This document shows positions 29,411-36,645 of a stretch of DNA of 64,000 nucleotides, piece by piece. Each line of letters starts with the position of its first letter. Within the stretch, counting starts at the first letter, position 1. The notes below the pieces were generated by a model, which was given only the letters and a program-made list of their open reading frames with translations, was not told the origin of the DNA and searched no databases. Location: positions 62,001 through 126,000 of the forward strand of contig NZ_JADCDB010000010.1 in NCBI RefSeq assembly GCF_020252395.1, in the 5' to 3' direction. Position numbers and translations under genes: made by a program. The stretch is from Aestuariivirga sp. Its GTDB lineage: Bacteria; Pseudomonadota; Alphaproteobacteria; Rhizobiales; Aestuariivirgaceae.

Positions 29411-30712
29411 TCAATTCCCGAGGATGGCGCTCTCAAGAATGTCGAGACCTTCCTTCAGCACCATTTCGGAGGCCGTCAGCGGCGTCAGCATGCGCACTGT
29501 GTCGGCATAGACGCCACAGGTGAGGATCAGCAGGCCGCGCTCCAGGCACTTGGCGGCGAGCGCCTTGGCTGCACCCGCATCCGGGTCGTTGCCGCCATGC
29601 TGGGTGACGAGCTCAAAGGCGCACATGGCGCCGAGCCCGCGCACGTCGCCGATCGGCATGCCCTTGCCCTTGGCCTTGATCGAGGTCATGCGCTCCATGA
29701 TGAGCTTGCCCTGCTTCTCCGCCTTCTCGAGCAGGCCTTCCTGCTCGAAGGCGTCGAACACGCCAAGTGCCGCGGCGCAGGCCACGGGGTTGCCGGCATA
29801 GGTGCCGCCGATGCCGCCGGGGTCCGGCGCGTCCATGATCTTGGCGCGGCCGACCACGGCGGCGAGCGGGAAGCCGCCCGCCAGCGATTTGGCCGAGGTG
29901 ATGAGATCGGGCTCCACGCCATAATGCTCCATGGCGAAGAACCTGCCGGTGCGGCCGAAGCCGGACTGGATTTCGTCGGCGATGAGCAGGATGCCGTGGT
30001 CGTCGCACAGCTTCCTGAGCTTCGCCATCAGTTCCTTCGGCGCGATGTAGAAGCCGCCTTCGCCCTGCACGGGCTCGATGATGATGGCGGCGACGCGCTG
30101 CGGCTCCACGTCCGCCTTGAACAGCCACTCGATGGCATGCATCGTGTCATCGATCGTGACACCCTTGTGGGCAACGGGGAAGGGCACGTGCCACACGCCC
30201 GGCGCCATGGGGCCGAACTTCGCCTTGTAGGGAACGACCTTGCCGGTGAGCGTCATGCCGAGCAGCGTGCGGCCATGGAAGCCGCCGTTGAAGGCGATGA
30301 TGTCAGAACGGCCGGTATAGGCGCGGGCGAACTTCACCGCGTTCTCGACCGCCTCGGCGCCGGTGGTGACGAGGGCCGACTTCTTCTCGCCGGAGATGGG
30401 CGCGACGGCGTTCAGCTTCTCGCAGACCTCGATGAAGGGCGCATAGGGCATGACCATGGCGCAGGTGTGGGTGAAGGCCTCGAGCTGCTCATAGACGCGC
30501 TTCATCACCAGCGGGTGGCGGTGGCCGGTGTTAACCACCGCGATGCCGCCGCCGAAGTCGATGTAGCGGTTGCCCTCGACGTCCCAGATCTCGGAGTTCT
30601 CGGCCTTCGCCGCGATGACCGGGGCGCCGGCGCTGATGCCACGCGAGACGGCCTTGGCGCGGCGCTCCACCCACTGCCTGTTCATGCCTGGGGCTGCGAC
30701 CGGTGCGTTCAT
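29411..30712 (-). CDS. gabT: 4-aminobutyrate aminotransferase (class III PLP)
   Basis: This 433-residue class III aminotransferase transfers the amino group of GABA or a related omega-amino acid to 2-oxoglutarate. The PLP lysine is Lys275 in SAKSLAGGFP; ADEIQSGFGRTG, IIEPVQGEGGF and TTGAEAVENAVKFAR are the expected cofactor and substrate motifs. No gabD dehydrogenase is adjacent, so the exact substrate (GABA, beta-alanine or 5-aminovalerate) is not fixed. It has its own terminator and is divergent from the amidase gene. Confidence 0.93.
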   Translation of the reverse strand: MNAPVAAPGMNRQWVERRAKAVSRGISAGAPVIAAKAENSEIWDVEGNRYIDFGGGIAVVNTGHRHPLVMKRVYEQLEAFTHTCAMVMPYAPFIEVCEKLNAVAPISGEKKSALVTTGAEAVENAVKFARAYTGRSDIIAFNGGFHGRTLLGMTLTGKVVPYKAKFGPMAPGVWHVPFPVAHKGVTIDDTMHAIEWLFKADVEPQRVAAIIIEPVQGEGGFYIAPKELMAKLRKLCDDHGILLIADEIQSGFGRTGRFFAMEHYGVEPDLITSAKSLAGGFPLAAVVGRAKIMDAPDPGGIGGTYAGNPVACAAALGVFDAFEQEGLLEKAEKQGKLIMERMTSIKAKGKGMPIGDVRGLGAMCAFELVTQHGGNDPDAGAAKALAAKCLERGLLILTCGVYADTVRMLTPLTASEMVLKEGLDILESAILGN

Positions 30713-30819
30713 GATGCTCTCCTTGGGGATGCGTCTGTGTTAATGGCTGGGCGGCTTTTACGCCCGTTGACGGGGGGCGGGCAAACGGATTTCACTCTCT
30801 CGCATCAAGGGGTACTTGC

Positions 30820-32226
30820 ATGACTGACCTGATCCGTTTGACCGCCGTCAAGGTGGTCCAGGAACTGAAAACGGGCGACATCACCCCGCTCGACTGTCTG
30901 GACGCGCTGGAAGCCCGCATTGCGGCAGTCGATGGTGCGGTCAACGCTCTGCCGACGCGGTGTTTCGACCGGGCGCGCAGCCATGCCCGGAAGCTGATGG
31001 AAAAGCCCTCCTCGGCGCGCGGGCCGCTGGCGGGGCTCCCTGTGCCGATCAAGGATCTGGCGGATGTCGCCGGCGTCCGCTCCACCCAGGGCTCGCCCAT
31101 TTACAAGGACCGCATTGCCGAGACCTCAGATCTGCTGGTCACCCATCTCGAGGGCAATGGCGGGGTCATCTACGCCATGTCCAATACCCCGGAATTCGGC
31201 GCCGGGGCGCATACCTTCAACGAGGTTTTCGGCGTCACCCGCAATCCGTGGAACACGGCACTCTCGGCATCAGGCTCCTCCGGTGGTGCTGCCGTGGCGC
31301 TGGCCACCGGCATGGCCTGGGTGGCGCATGGCTCTGATCTTGGCGGTTCGCTGCGCAATCCGGCGAGCTTCTGCGGTGTCGTGGGTATGCGGCCCTCGCC
31401 CGGCCGTGTGGCGGCCACCGTCTTCTCCAAGATCGACTCGACGCTGGGCGTCGAAGGTCCCATGGCCCGCAACGTCCAGGATCTAGCACTCTTCTTCGAC
31501 GCGATGGTGGGAGAGGAACCGGCGGATCCGCTGTCGCTTCCCTCCGATGGCACGAGCTTCCTCAAGGCCGCCCGCTCGGGCTGGAAACCCAAGCGCGTCG
31601 CCGTCTCCCGCGACCTTGGCCTCCCGCCAGTGGACAAGCGCGTCGCTGACCTCGTTCTGGCCGCGGCGCGCAAGCTGGAGAAGGAGGGCGTCATCGTAGA
31701 GGAGGCCCATCCGGACCTGCGCGAGACGCGCGAATGTGCCCAGACCCTGCGCGCTCTGTCCTATGCCAACATGCGCCCGCTGCTGGACAAGCATCGCGAT
31801 CTCCTGAAGGCGGAAGTGGTCTGGAACATCGAGAAGGGCCTCGCCCTCACGGGCGCGGAGATCGCGCGCGCCGAGGCGCAGCGCGGCGAGCTGTTCCGCC
31901 GCATGCGGGCCTTCTTCGAGACGTATGACCTGCTGCTCTGCCCGACCACCATCGTGCCGCCCTTCCCGGTGGCGCAGCGCTATGTCGCCGAATGCGACGG
32001 CGTGAAGCTCGAGACCTATGTCGACTGGCTGATGATCGTCCATGCCGTCACGCTCACCGCCAGCCCCGCCATCTCGATCCCCTGCGGCTTCACGGCGGAT
32101 CATCTGCCGGTCGGTCTGCAGATCGTGGCGCCCGGGCGGGGCGAGGCGAAGCTGCTGGCCGGCGCGCGCTTCATCGAGCAGGTGCTGGACCTCGGCGTCA
32201 TCACGCCGATCGACCCCAGAACTTGA
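30820..32226 (+). CDS. amidase signature family enzyme
   Basis: This 468-residue amidase hydrolyses a carboxamide to acid and ammonia. The Ser-cis-Ser-Lys triad is visible as Lys78 (PVPIKDL), Ser153 (SGSSGGAAVA) and Ser177 (SDLGGSLRNP). It resembles GatA-like stand-alone amidases; the absence of gatB and gatC nearby argues against a tRNA amidotransferase subunit. It is divergent from gabT and followed 72 bases later by an acyl-CoA ligase gene. The substrate is unknown. Confidence 0.92.
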   Translation: MTDLIRLTAVKVVQELKTGDITPLDCLDALEARIAAVDGAVNALPTRCFDRARSHARKLMEKPSSARGPLAGLPVPIKDLADVAGVRSTQGSPIYKDRIAETSDLLVTHLEGNGGVIYAMSNTPEFGAGAHTFNEVFGVTRNPWNTALSASGSSGGAAVALATGMAWVAHGSDLGGSLRNPASFCGVVGMRPSPGRVAATVFSKIDSTLGVEGPMARNVQDLALFFDAMVGEEPADPLSLPSDGTSFLKAARSGWKPKRVAVSRDLGLPPVDKRVADLVLAAARKLEKEGVIVEEAHPDLRETRECAQTLRALSYANMRPLLDKHRDLLKAEVVWNIEKGLALTGAEIARAEAQRGELFRRMRAFFETYDLLLCPTTIVPPFPVAQRYVAECDGVKLETYVDWLMIVHAVTLTASPAISIPCGFTADHLPVGLQIVAPGRGEAKLLAGARFIEQVLDLGVITPIDPRT

Positions 32227-32298
32227 CCTCACCGCAGCGGGAGGTCATCTGGCGGTGGTGGCGTCTTCCCGTTACAGTCGGGCCAGGGAGAACATGCC

Positions 32299-33933
32299 AT
32301 GCTCGGCCTGATGCAGGATTTTCCGCTGCTCGTTCACCGCGTGCTCGACCACGCGGCGCGCTGGCATGGCAAAAGGCCCATCCTCTCGCGCTCGGTCGAA
32401 GGCCCGCTGCACCGCACGGATTATGCCACGGTGAACCGCCGCGCCCGCGCGCTGGCCTCTGCCTGCGAAAGGCAACTCGGCCTTTCGATGGGCTCCGTCA
32501 TTGCCACCATGGCGTGGAACACGTGGCGCCATCTTGAGATCTGGTATGGCGTCATGGGCATGGGCGGCATCGTCCACACGCTCAACCCGCGCCTCTTCCC
32601 CGGCCAGCTCGGCTACATCGTCAACCACGCCGAAGACCAGTGGATTTTCACCGACCTCACCTTCGTGCCGCTGCTCGAGAAGCTGCAGGAGCAATGCCCG
32701 AAGGTGAAGGGCTTCATCATCCTCACCGATGAGGCCCACATGCCTGAGACCGCGCTGCGCAATGTCGTCTGTTATGAGACGCTGATCGCGCAGGGCGATG
32801 AGACCTATGCGTGGCCGCAGTTCGACGAAAACACCGCTTGCGGCCTGTGCTACACCAGCGGCACCACGGGCCACCCGAAGGGCGTGCTTTATTCCCATCG
32901 CTCCAACGTGCTGCATGGGCTGATGTGCGCGCTGGGCGACGCCATGGCAATCAAGAGCGCCGACGCCGCCATGCCGGTGGTGCCGATGTTTCATGCCAAT
33001 GCGTGGTCGCTGGCCTTCTCCGCCCCCATCGGCGGCGCCGCACTCGTCATGCCGGGTCCGAAGCTCGACGGCGCCTCGATCTACGAGATGCTCACTGAAG
33101 GCCGCGTCACCTTCACCGCCGCCGTGCCCACCGTGTGGCTGATGCTGCTGCAATATCTGGAGCAGAACCCGGAGCTGCGCTTGCCGCATCTCGACCGCGT
33201 CGTTATCGGCGGCTCCGCCTGCCCCGAATCGATCATGAAGGCGTTCGTCGAAACCCATGGCACGGATGTCATCCACGCCTGGGGCATGACGGAGATGAGC
33301 CCCATCGGTTCGCTCGCCGTTGCCACGGGCGAGACGAAGATGCTTCCGGCCGGCGAATGGTGGACGGTGAAGCTGAAGCAGGGCCGGCCCCCTTTCATGG
33401 TGGACATGAAAATCACCGATGACGAAGGCAATTCCCTGCCGCATGACGGCCAGACCTTCGGCCGCCTCAAGGTGAAGGGCCCCGCCATCGCGAAGAGCTA
33501 TTTCAAGGGCGAGGGCGCTGCTGCCTTCGACGCAGAGGGCTGGTTCGAGACGGGTGACGTGGCCACCATCGATCAATATGGATTCATGCGGATCACCGAC
33601 CGCGCCAAGGATGTGATCAAGTCGGGCGGCGAGTGGATTTCCTCGATCGAGCTCGAGAACATAGCGCTTGGTTGCCCCGGCGTGCTCGAAGCCGCCGCCA
33701 TCGGCCTGCCGCACCCGCTCTGGGACGAGCGTCCGCTGCTCGTGGTCGTGCGCCGGAACGACGCCAGTGTCACGCGCGAAGAGGTGCTGCAGCACCTAGA
33801 GGGCAAGGTGGCGAAATGGTGGATGCCGGACGACGTCGCCTTCGTCGACGAGATTCCGCACACCGCGACAGGAAAAATTTCCAAGTTGGAACTCCGCGCC
33901 CGCTTCAAGGGCTTCGTGTTCCCCGGCGTATAG
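32299..33933 (+). CDS. acyl-CoA ligase (AMP-binding, fatty-acid type)
   Basis: This 544-residue adenylate-forming enzyme activates a carboxylic acid to its CoA thioester. The P-loop motif LCYTSGTTGHPKGVLYSH, the A5 motif AWGMTEMSP, the WFETGDVATID core and the C-terminal Lys in TATGKISKLELR are all present. The pattern is that of medium/long-chain fatty-acid CoA ligases of the FadD family. It could activate the acid released by the amidase upstream, which is inference from adjacency. Confidence 0.92.
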   Translation: MLGLMQDFPLLVHRVLDHAARWHGKRPILSRSVEGPLHRTDYATVNRRARALASACERQLGLSMGSVIATMAWNTWRHLEIWYGVMGMGGIVHTLNPRLFPGQLGYIVNHAEDQWIFTDLTFVPLLEKLQEQCPKVKGFIILTDEAHMPETALRNVVCYETLIAQGDETYAWPQFDENTACGLCYTSGTTGHPKGVLYSHRSNVLHGLMCALGDAMAIKSADAAMPVVPMFHANAWSLAFSAPIGGAALVMPGPKLDGASIYEMLTEGRVTFTAAVPTVWLMLLQYLEQNPELRLPHLDRVVIGGSACPESIMKAFVETHGTDVIHAWGMTEMSPIGSLAVATGETKMLPAGEWWTVKLKQGRPPFMVDMKITDDEGNSLPHDGQTFGRLKVKGPAIAKSYFKGEGAAAFDAEGWFETGDVATIDQYGFMRITDRAKDVIKSGGEWISSIELENIALGCPGVLEAAAIGLPHPLWDERPLLVVVRRNDASVTREEVLQHLEGKVAKWWMPDDVAFVDEIPHTATGKISKLELRARFKGFVFPGV

Positions 33934-33962
33934 AGCGAAGATTGTCATTGCGTTGCGCGCAT

Positions 33963-34100
33963 CTTCTCCCGCTTCAGCGGGAGAAGACCCCGTTGCGTAA
34001 GCAACGGGAGATGAGGGGAAGTCAATGCCCCGCTCACCGCCGACTTCCCCTCACCGGCCTCAACTTCGTTGAGGCGTCCTCTCCCGCTGAAGCGGGAGAG
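33963..34100. repeat. palindromic mosaic repeat (RIME-like)
   Basis: Five tight inverted repeats fill this gap: 33963-33986 (11-bp arms), 33989-34008 (8 bp, GTAA loop), GGGGAAGTC/GACTTCCCC at 34015-34050, GCCTCAAC/GTTGAGGC at 34057-34075, and 34079-34100 (10-bp arms). The first and last carry the same CTCCCGCT/AGCGGGAG core. The composition matches rhizobial intergenic mosaic elements. It lies between convergent genes and may also stop transcription. Confidence 0.7.
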
Positions 34101-34110
34101 GGAGTCTGGG

Positions 34111-34992
34111 TTAGACGCTTTCGTAAACACCCTCCACCTTGCGCAGCTTGCCTTGCTGGACGAGGTGATCGAGATGCGCCGTGGTGGAGAGTGCCGCCGC
34201 GCCATGCAGCTTCGGGTCCACGCCGGCATAGATCGATGCCACGATCTCGCTCACACTGCGCGCGCCTTGTTCGATGCGTGCGCGGATTGCCTCCTCGCGC
34301 ATGCGGCGGTGGGCGAGGTAGCCCCTCACCAGCGGCAGCGGGTCGCGCTTCGAGGGGCCGTGGCCGGGGTGATAGACCTGGTCATCGCGGTCGAGGAGCT
34401 TGCGCAGCGAGGCGAAATACTGCCCCATGTCACCATCCGGCGGTGCGATCACGCTGGTCGCCCAGGCCATCACGTGGTCGCCCGCGAAGAGCGCCTGTTC
34501 CTCCTTCAGCGCGAAGCACATGTGGTTCGACATGTGGCCGGGCGTGAACAGCGCCTCCAACGTCCAGCCGGGGCCATTCACCTCATCGCCCTCGGCCAGC
34601 CGCATGTCCGGCACGAAATCATGGTCGATCGAGGCATCGAGCCGGAGGCCGGAGGCGAGTGGCGCGTCCACCGCGCCATAAGCCAGCATCACGGCACCCG
34701 TGGCGTGTTTCAGCCGCCTGGCCAGCGGCGAATGATCGGCGTGGGAATGGGTGACGAGGATGTGGGTCACGGTCTCGCCTTTCACCGCGTCGAGCAGGGC
34801 GGCGAACTGTGCATCGTCATCCGGCCCGGGGTCGATCACCGCCACCTGGCCATTGCCCACGATGAAGCTGTTGGTGCCCTTGAAAGTGTAGGGGCTCGGG
34901 TTGTCCGCCAGCACCCGCCGCACAAGGGGCGACAGGCGCTGGGCCTGGCCCGGCGTCGCGTCGAAGGTGCGGTCGAACGTCAAGCCCGTCAT
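34111..34992 (-). CDS. MBL-fold metallohydrolase (LACTB2-like)
   Basis: This 293-residue metallo-beta-lactamase-fold hydrolase has the zinc motif THSHADH (His82, His84, Asp86, His87), further ligands in FTPGHMSNHM and FAGDHVMAW, and a C-terminal winged-helix-like region (~230-293). The layout resembles LACTB2-type enzymes, which act on RNA or small esters. The substrate is unknown. It is convergent with the acyl-CoA ligase across the mosaic repeat and divergent from bioY. Confidence 0.9.
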   Translation of the reverse strand: MTGLTFDRTFDATPGQAQRLSPLVRRVLADNPSPYTFKGTNSFIVGNGQVAVIDPGPDDDAQFAALLDAVKGETVTHILVTHSHADHSPLARRLKHATGAVMLAYGAVDAPLASGLRLDASIDHDFVPDMRLAEGDEVNGPGWTLEALFTPGHMSNHMCFALKEEQALFAGDHVMAWATSVIAPPDGDMGQYFASLRKLLDRDDQVYHPGHGPSKRDPLPLVRGYLAHRRMREEAIRARIEQGARSVSEIVASIYAGVDPKLHGAAALSTTAHLDHLVQQGKLRKVEGVYESV

Positions 34993-35070
34993 GCAGTCAG
35001 TTGCGGCGCGCTGAGGCCAACTCTATAAGGGGTTCCGATATTTCCTCGAACAGGGTAGGGGTGAACCACC

Positions 35071-35622
35071 ATGAATGCCAGCCTTCTTTCCGACCGCCTG
35101 TGGCCGCAGACCGGCCTCGCGCGCAATGCCGTGCTCGCTGTTGTGGGCTCGCTCATCGTTGCCGCCGCGGCGCAGGTCAATGTGCCCATGATCCCGGTGC
35201 CCATGACGCTGCAAAGCCTCGCCGTGCTGATGATCGGCGCGGCTTATGGCTCCCGCCTGGGTGCGGCAACGCTCGCTCTCTATGCGCTGGAAGGCGCCAT
35301 CGGCCTTCCGGTCTTCGCCCAGTTCAAGTCGGGCGTCATGCTGGCGAGCTTCGGCTATGTGCTGGGCTTCATCGCCGCGGCCTATGTGGTGGGCTACCTC
35401 GCCGAGCGCGGCTGGGACCGGTCGATCCCGAAGATGTTCGCCGCCATGCTGCTGGGTGCTGCCGTCCTCTATGTGCCGGGCCTCATCTGGCTCTCGGCCT
35501 GGATCGGCGTCGAAAAGGCCATCCAGTTCGGCCTCATGCCCTTCTTGCTGGGCGATCTCGTCAAGGCCGCCGTGGCGGCGCTGGGCTTCCCCACCGCCTG
35601 GGCGCTGCTCGGCCGCCGCTGA
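35071..35622 (+). CDS. bioY: BioY biotin transporter substrate-binding subunit
   Basis: BioY (183 residues) is the membrane S component of biotin ECF transporters, with about six helices and the PVPMTLQSLAVLMIGAAYG motif typical of the family. No bioM or bioN (ATPase and T component) is nearby; solitary BioY proteins can transport biotin or recruit a shared module. It is followed by a bidirectional hairpin terminator and tRNA-Pro on the other strand. Confidence 0.94.
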   Translation: MNASLLSDRLWPQTGLARNAVLAVVGSLIVAAAAQVNVPMIPVPMTLQSLAVLMIGAAYGSRLGAATLALYALEGAIGLPVFAQFKSGVMLASFGYVLGFIAAAYVVGYLAERGWDRSIPKMFAAMLLGAAVLYVPGLIWLSAWIGVEKAIQFGLMPFLLGDLVKAAVAALGFPTAWALLGRR

Positions 35623-35642
35623 GGCATTTCTGAAAAGACAAC

Positions 35643-35668
35643 GGCGCGGAACCCGCCGGTTCCGCGCC
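35643..35668. terminator. bidirectional terminator between bioY and tRNA-Pro
   Basis: GGCGCGGAACC (35643-35653) and GGTTCCGCGCC (35658-35668) form a perfect 11-bp stem with a four-base loop. TTATTC follows on the plus strand (bioY) and a T-rich stretch on the minus strand (tRNA-Pro), so it can serve both converging transcripts. Confidence 0.75.
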
Positions 35669-35676
35669 TTATTCAT

Positions 35677-35753
35677 TGGTCGGAGTGAGAGGATTCGAAC
35701 CTCCGACCCCCTGCTCCCGAAGCAGGTGCGCTACCAGACTGCGCTACACTCCG
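35677..35753 (-). tRNA. tRNA-Pro (CGG)
   Basis: This 77-base minus-strand tRNA has the acceptor stem CGGAGTG/CACTCCG, a D-loop with GGTAGCGC, anticodon stem CCTGC/GCAGG around the loop TTCGGGA (anticodon CGG), T-loop GGTTCGAATCC, and an encoded CCA (complement of 35677-35679). All four stems pair without mismatch in acceptor and anticodon arms. Confidence 0.97.
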
Positions 35754-35832
35754 TTTAAGGCTCGGAGCGGCTTATAGACATGCTTTTCGGGCTAGGCAAG
35801 CACTGTTCGGCTGGCTATACGGGCCCATCTGC

Positions 35833-35907
35833 TGGGGCGTCGCCAAGCGGTAAGGCAGCGGATTTTGATTCCGCCATTCGGAGGTTCGATCCCTCCCGCC
35901 CCAGCCA
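35833..35907 (+). tRNA. tRNA-Gln (TTG)
   Basis: This 75-base tRNA has the acceptor TGGGGCG/CGCCCCA, D-arm with GCGGTAAGGC, anticodon stem GCGGA/TCCGC around TTTTGAT (anticodon TTG), T-arm GGAGG-TTCGATC-CCTCC, discriminator G and encoded CCA at 35905-35907. It lies 79 bases from tRNA-Pro and is divergent from it. Confidence 0.97.
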
Positions 35908-35917
35908 ATCCGTGTGC

Positions 35918-36403
35918 TTACGCCAGGCGGATACGCAGTCCGCTGAGGTCGATCGAGGCCATGAAACCGACCTGCTTGCCCGACACCTCAAGCTCCACGC
36001 CGCGCGAATTACGCAGCCGGGCGACGGCGCCGCCGCCTGCTGCCGCAAGCCCCGCGCCCACCGCCGAATAGGTGCCGGCGATGTCGCTCGCGCGGCGCAG
36101 ATGGCGCACCTTGCCCACGAAATCGGCCGACGCGATGCCGATGGTGGCGCCAAGGCTGACGCCGCCGATGCTGAGGGGATATTTCTTGCCATTGAAGCTG
36201 AGTGTGCCCGTGCCGCCGCCCAGGCCGACGATCAGGCCTGCCCGGGTGATGCGGAAGGAGATGCGCCCGGAATTGCCGGCCGCCGCTGAAGCCTCCGCCA
36301 CGCCCGCCGCGAGCGGCAAGAGCAGCATGGCGCCAAGTCCGCCCATCAGCTGGCGGCGCGTGGTGGTGGACTCGTTGTCGTCAGGATGCAGTATCTTGGT
36401 CAT
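35918..36403 (-). CDS. exported protein of unknown function with Tat-like signal
   Basis: This 161-residue protein begins with a twin-arginine signal (STTTRRQLMGG then a hydrophobic stretch to about residue 40, ending AEASA). The mature part is Gly/Ala/Ser-rich with alternating beta-type segments (GTLSFNGKKYPLSIGG, GTYSAVGAG) and no cysteine or catalytic motif that I can name. I do not recognise the family. It ends 10 bases from the tRNA-Gln 3' end on the opposite strand. Confidence 0.75.
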   Translation of the reverse strand: MTKILHPDDNESTTTRRQLMGGLGAMLLLPLAAGVAEASAAAGNSGRISFRITRAGLIVGLGGGTGTLSFNGKKYPLSIGGVSLGATIGIASADFVGKVRHLRRASDIAGTYSAVGAGLAAAGGGAVARLRNSRGVELEVSGKQVGFMASIDLSGLRIRLA

Positions 36404-36439
36404 GGGATATCCTTGAGCCTAGGTTAATGGCGACGAAAC

Positions 36440-36467
36440 ATTGCCCCAAGTTCCGCACTTGGGCAAT
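36440..36467 (-). terminator. hairpin between the GltD-like gene and the exported protein gene
   Basis: ATTGCCCCAAGT and ACTTGGGCAAT pair (11 bp with one bulged C, five-base loop). It lies about 180 bases downstream of the GltD-like stop and 37 bases upstream of the next start on the same strand. On the minus strand GTTTCG follows, so termination would be weak. The rest of 36404-36645 holds no gene I can support. Confidence 0.4.
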
Positions 36468-36645
36468 GGGCCCCGGCCGGCCGGCGCCAGAGCGGCGGGC
36501 CAGAGGCCCAGCGCCAACCGGCGATGCGCGCTGCGCCAGATGGCGAGCGCCGCAAGGAGAAGACCGAAGAGAATGATGTGTCCATGCCGCCCCCGCGAGT
36601 GCCCCCGGAAACGCCTGCCCCGATTGCGTTCGTTGCGGCGGCTGC

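Noticed and set aside
35677-35907. tRNA-Pro / tRNA-Gln pair as an integration site for a genomic island
   Set aside because: No integrase, no repeated tRNA 3' end and no composition break was seen next to them.
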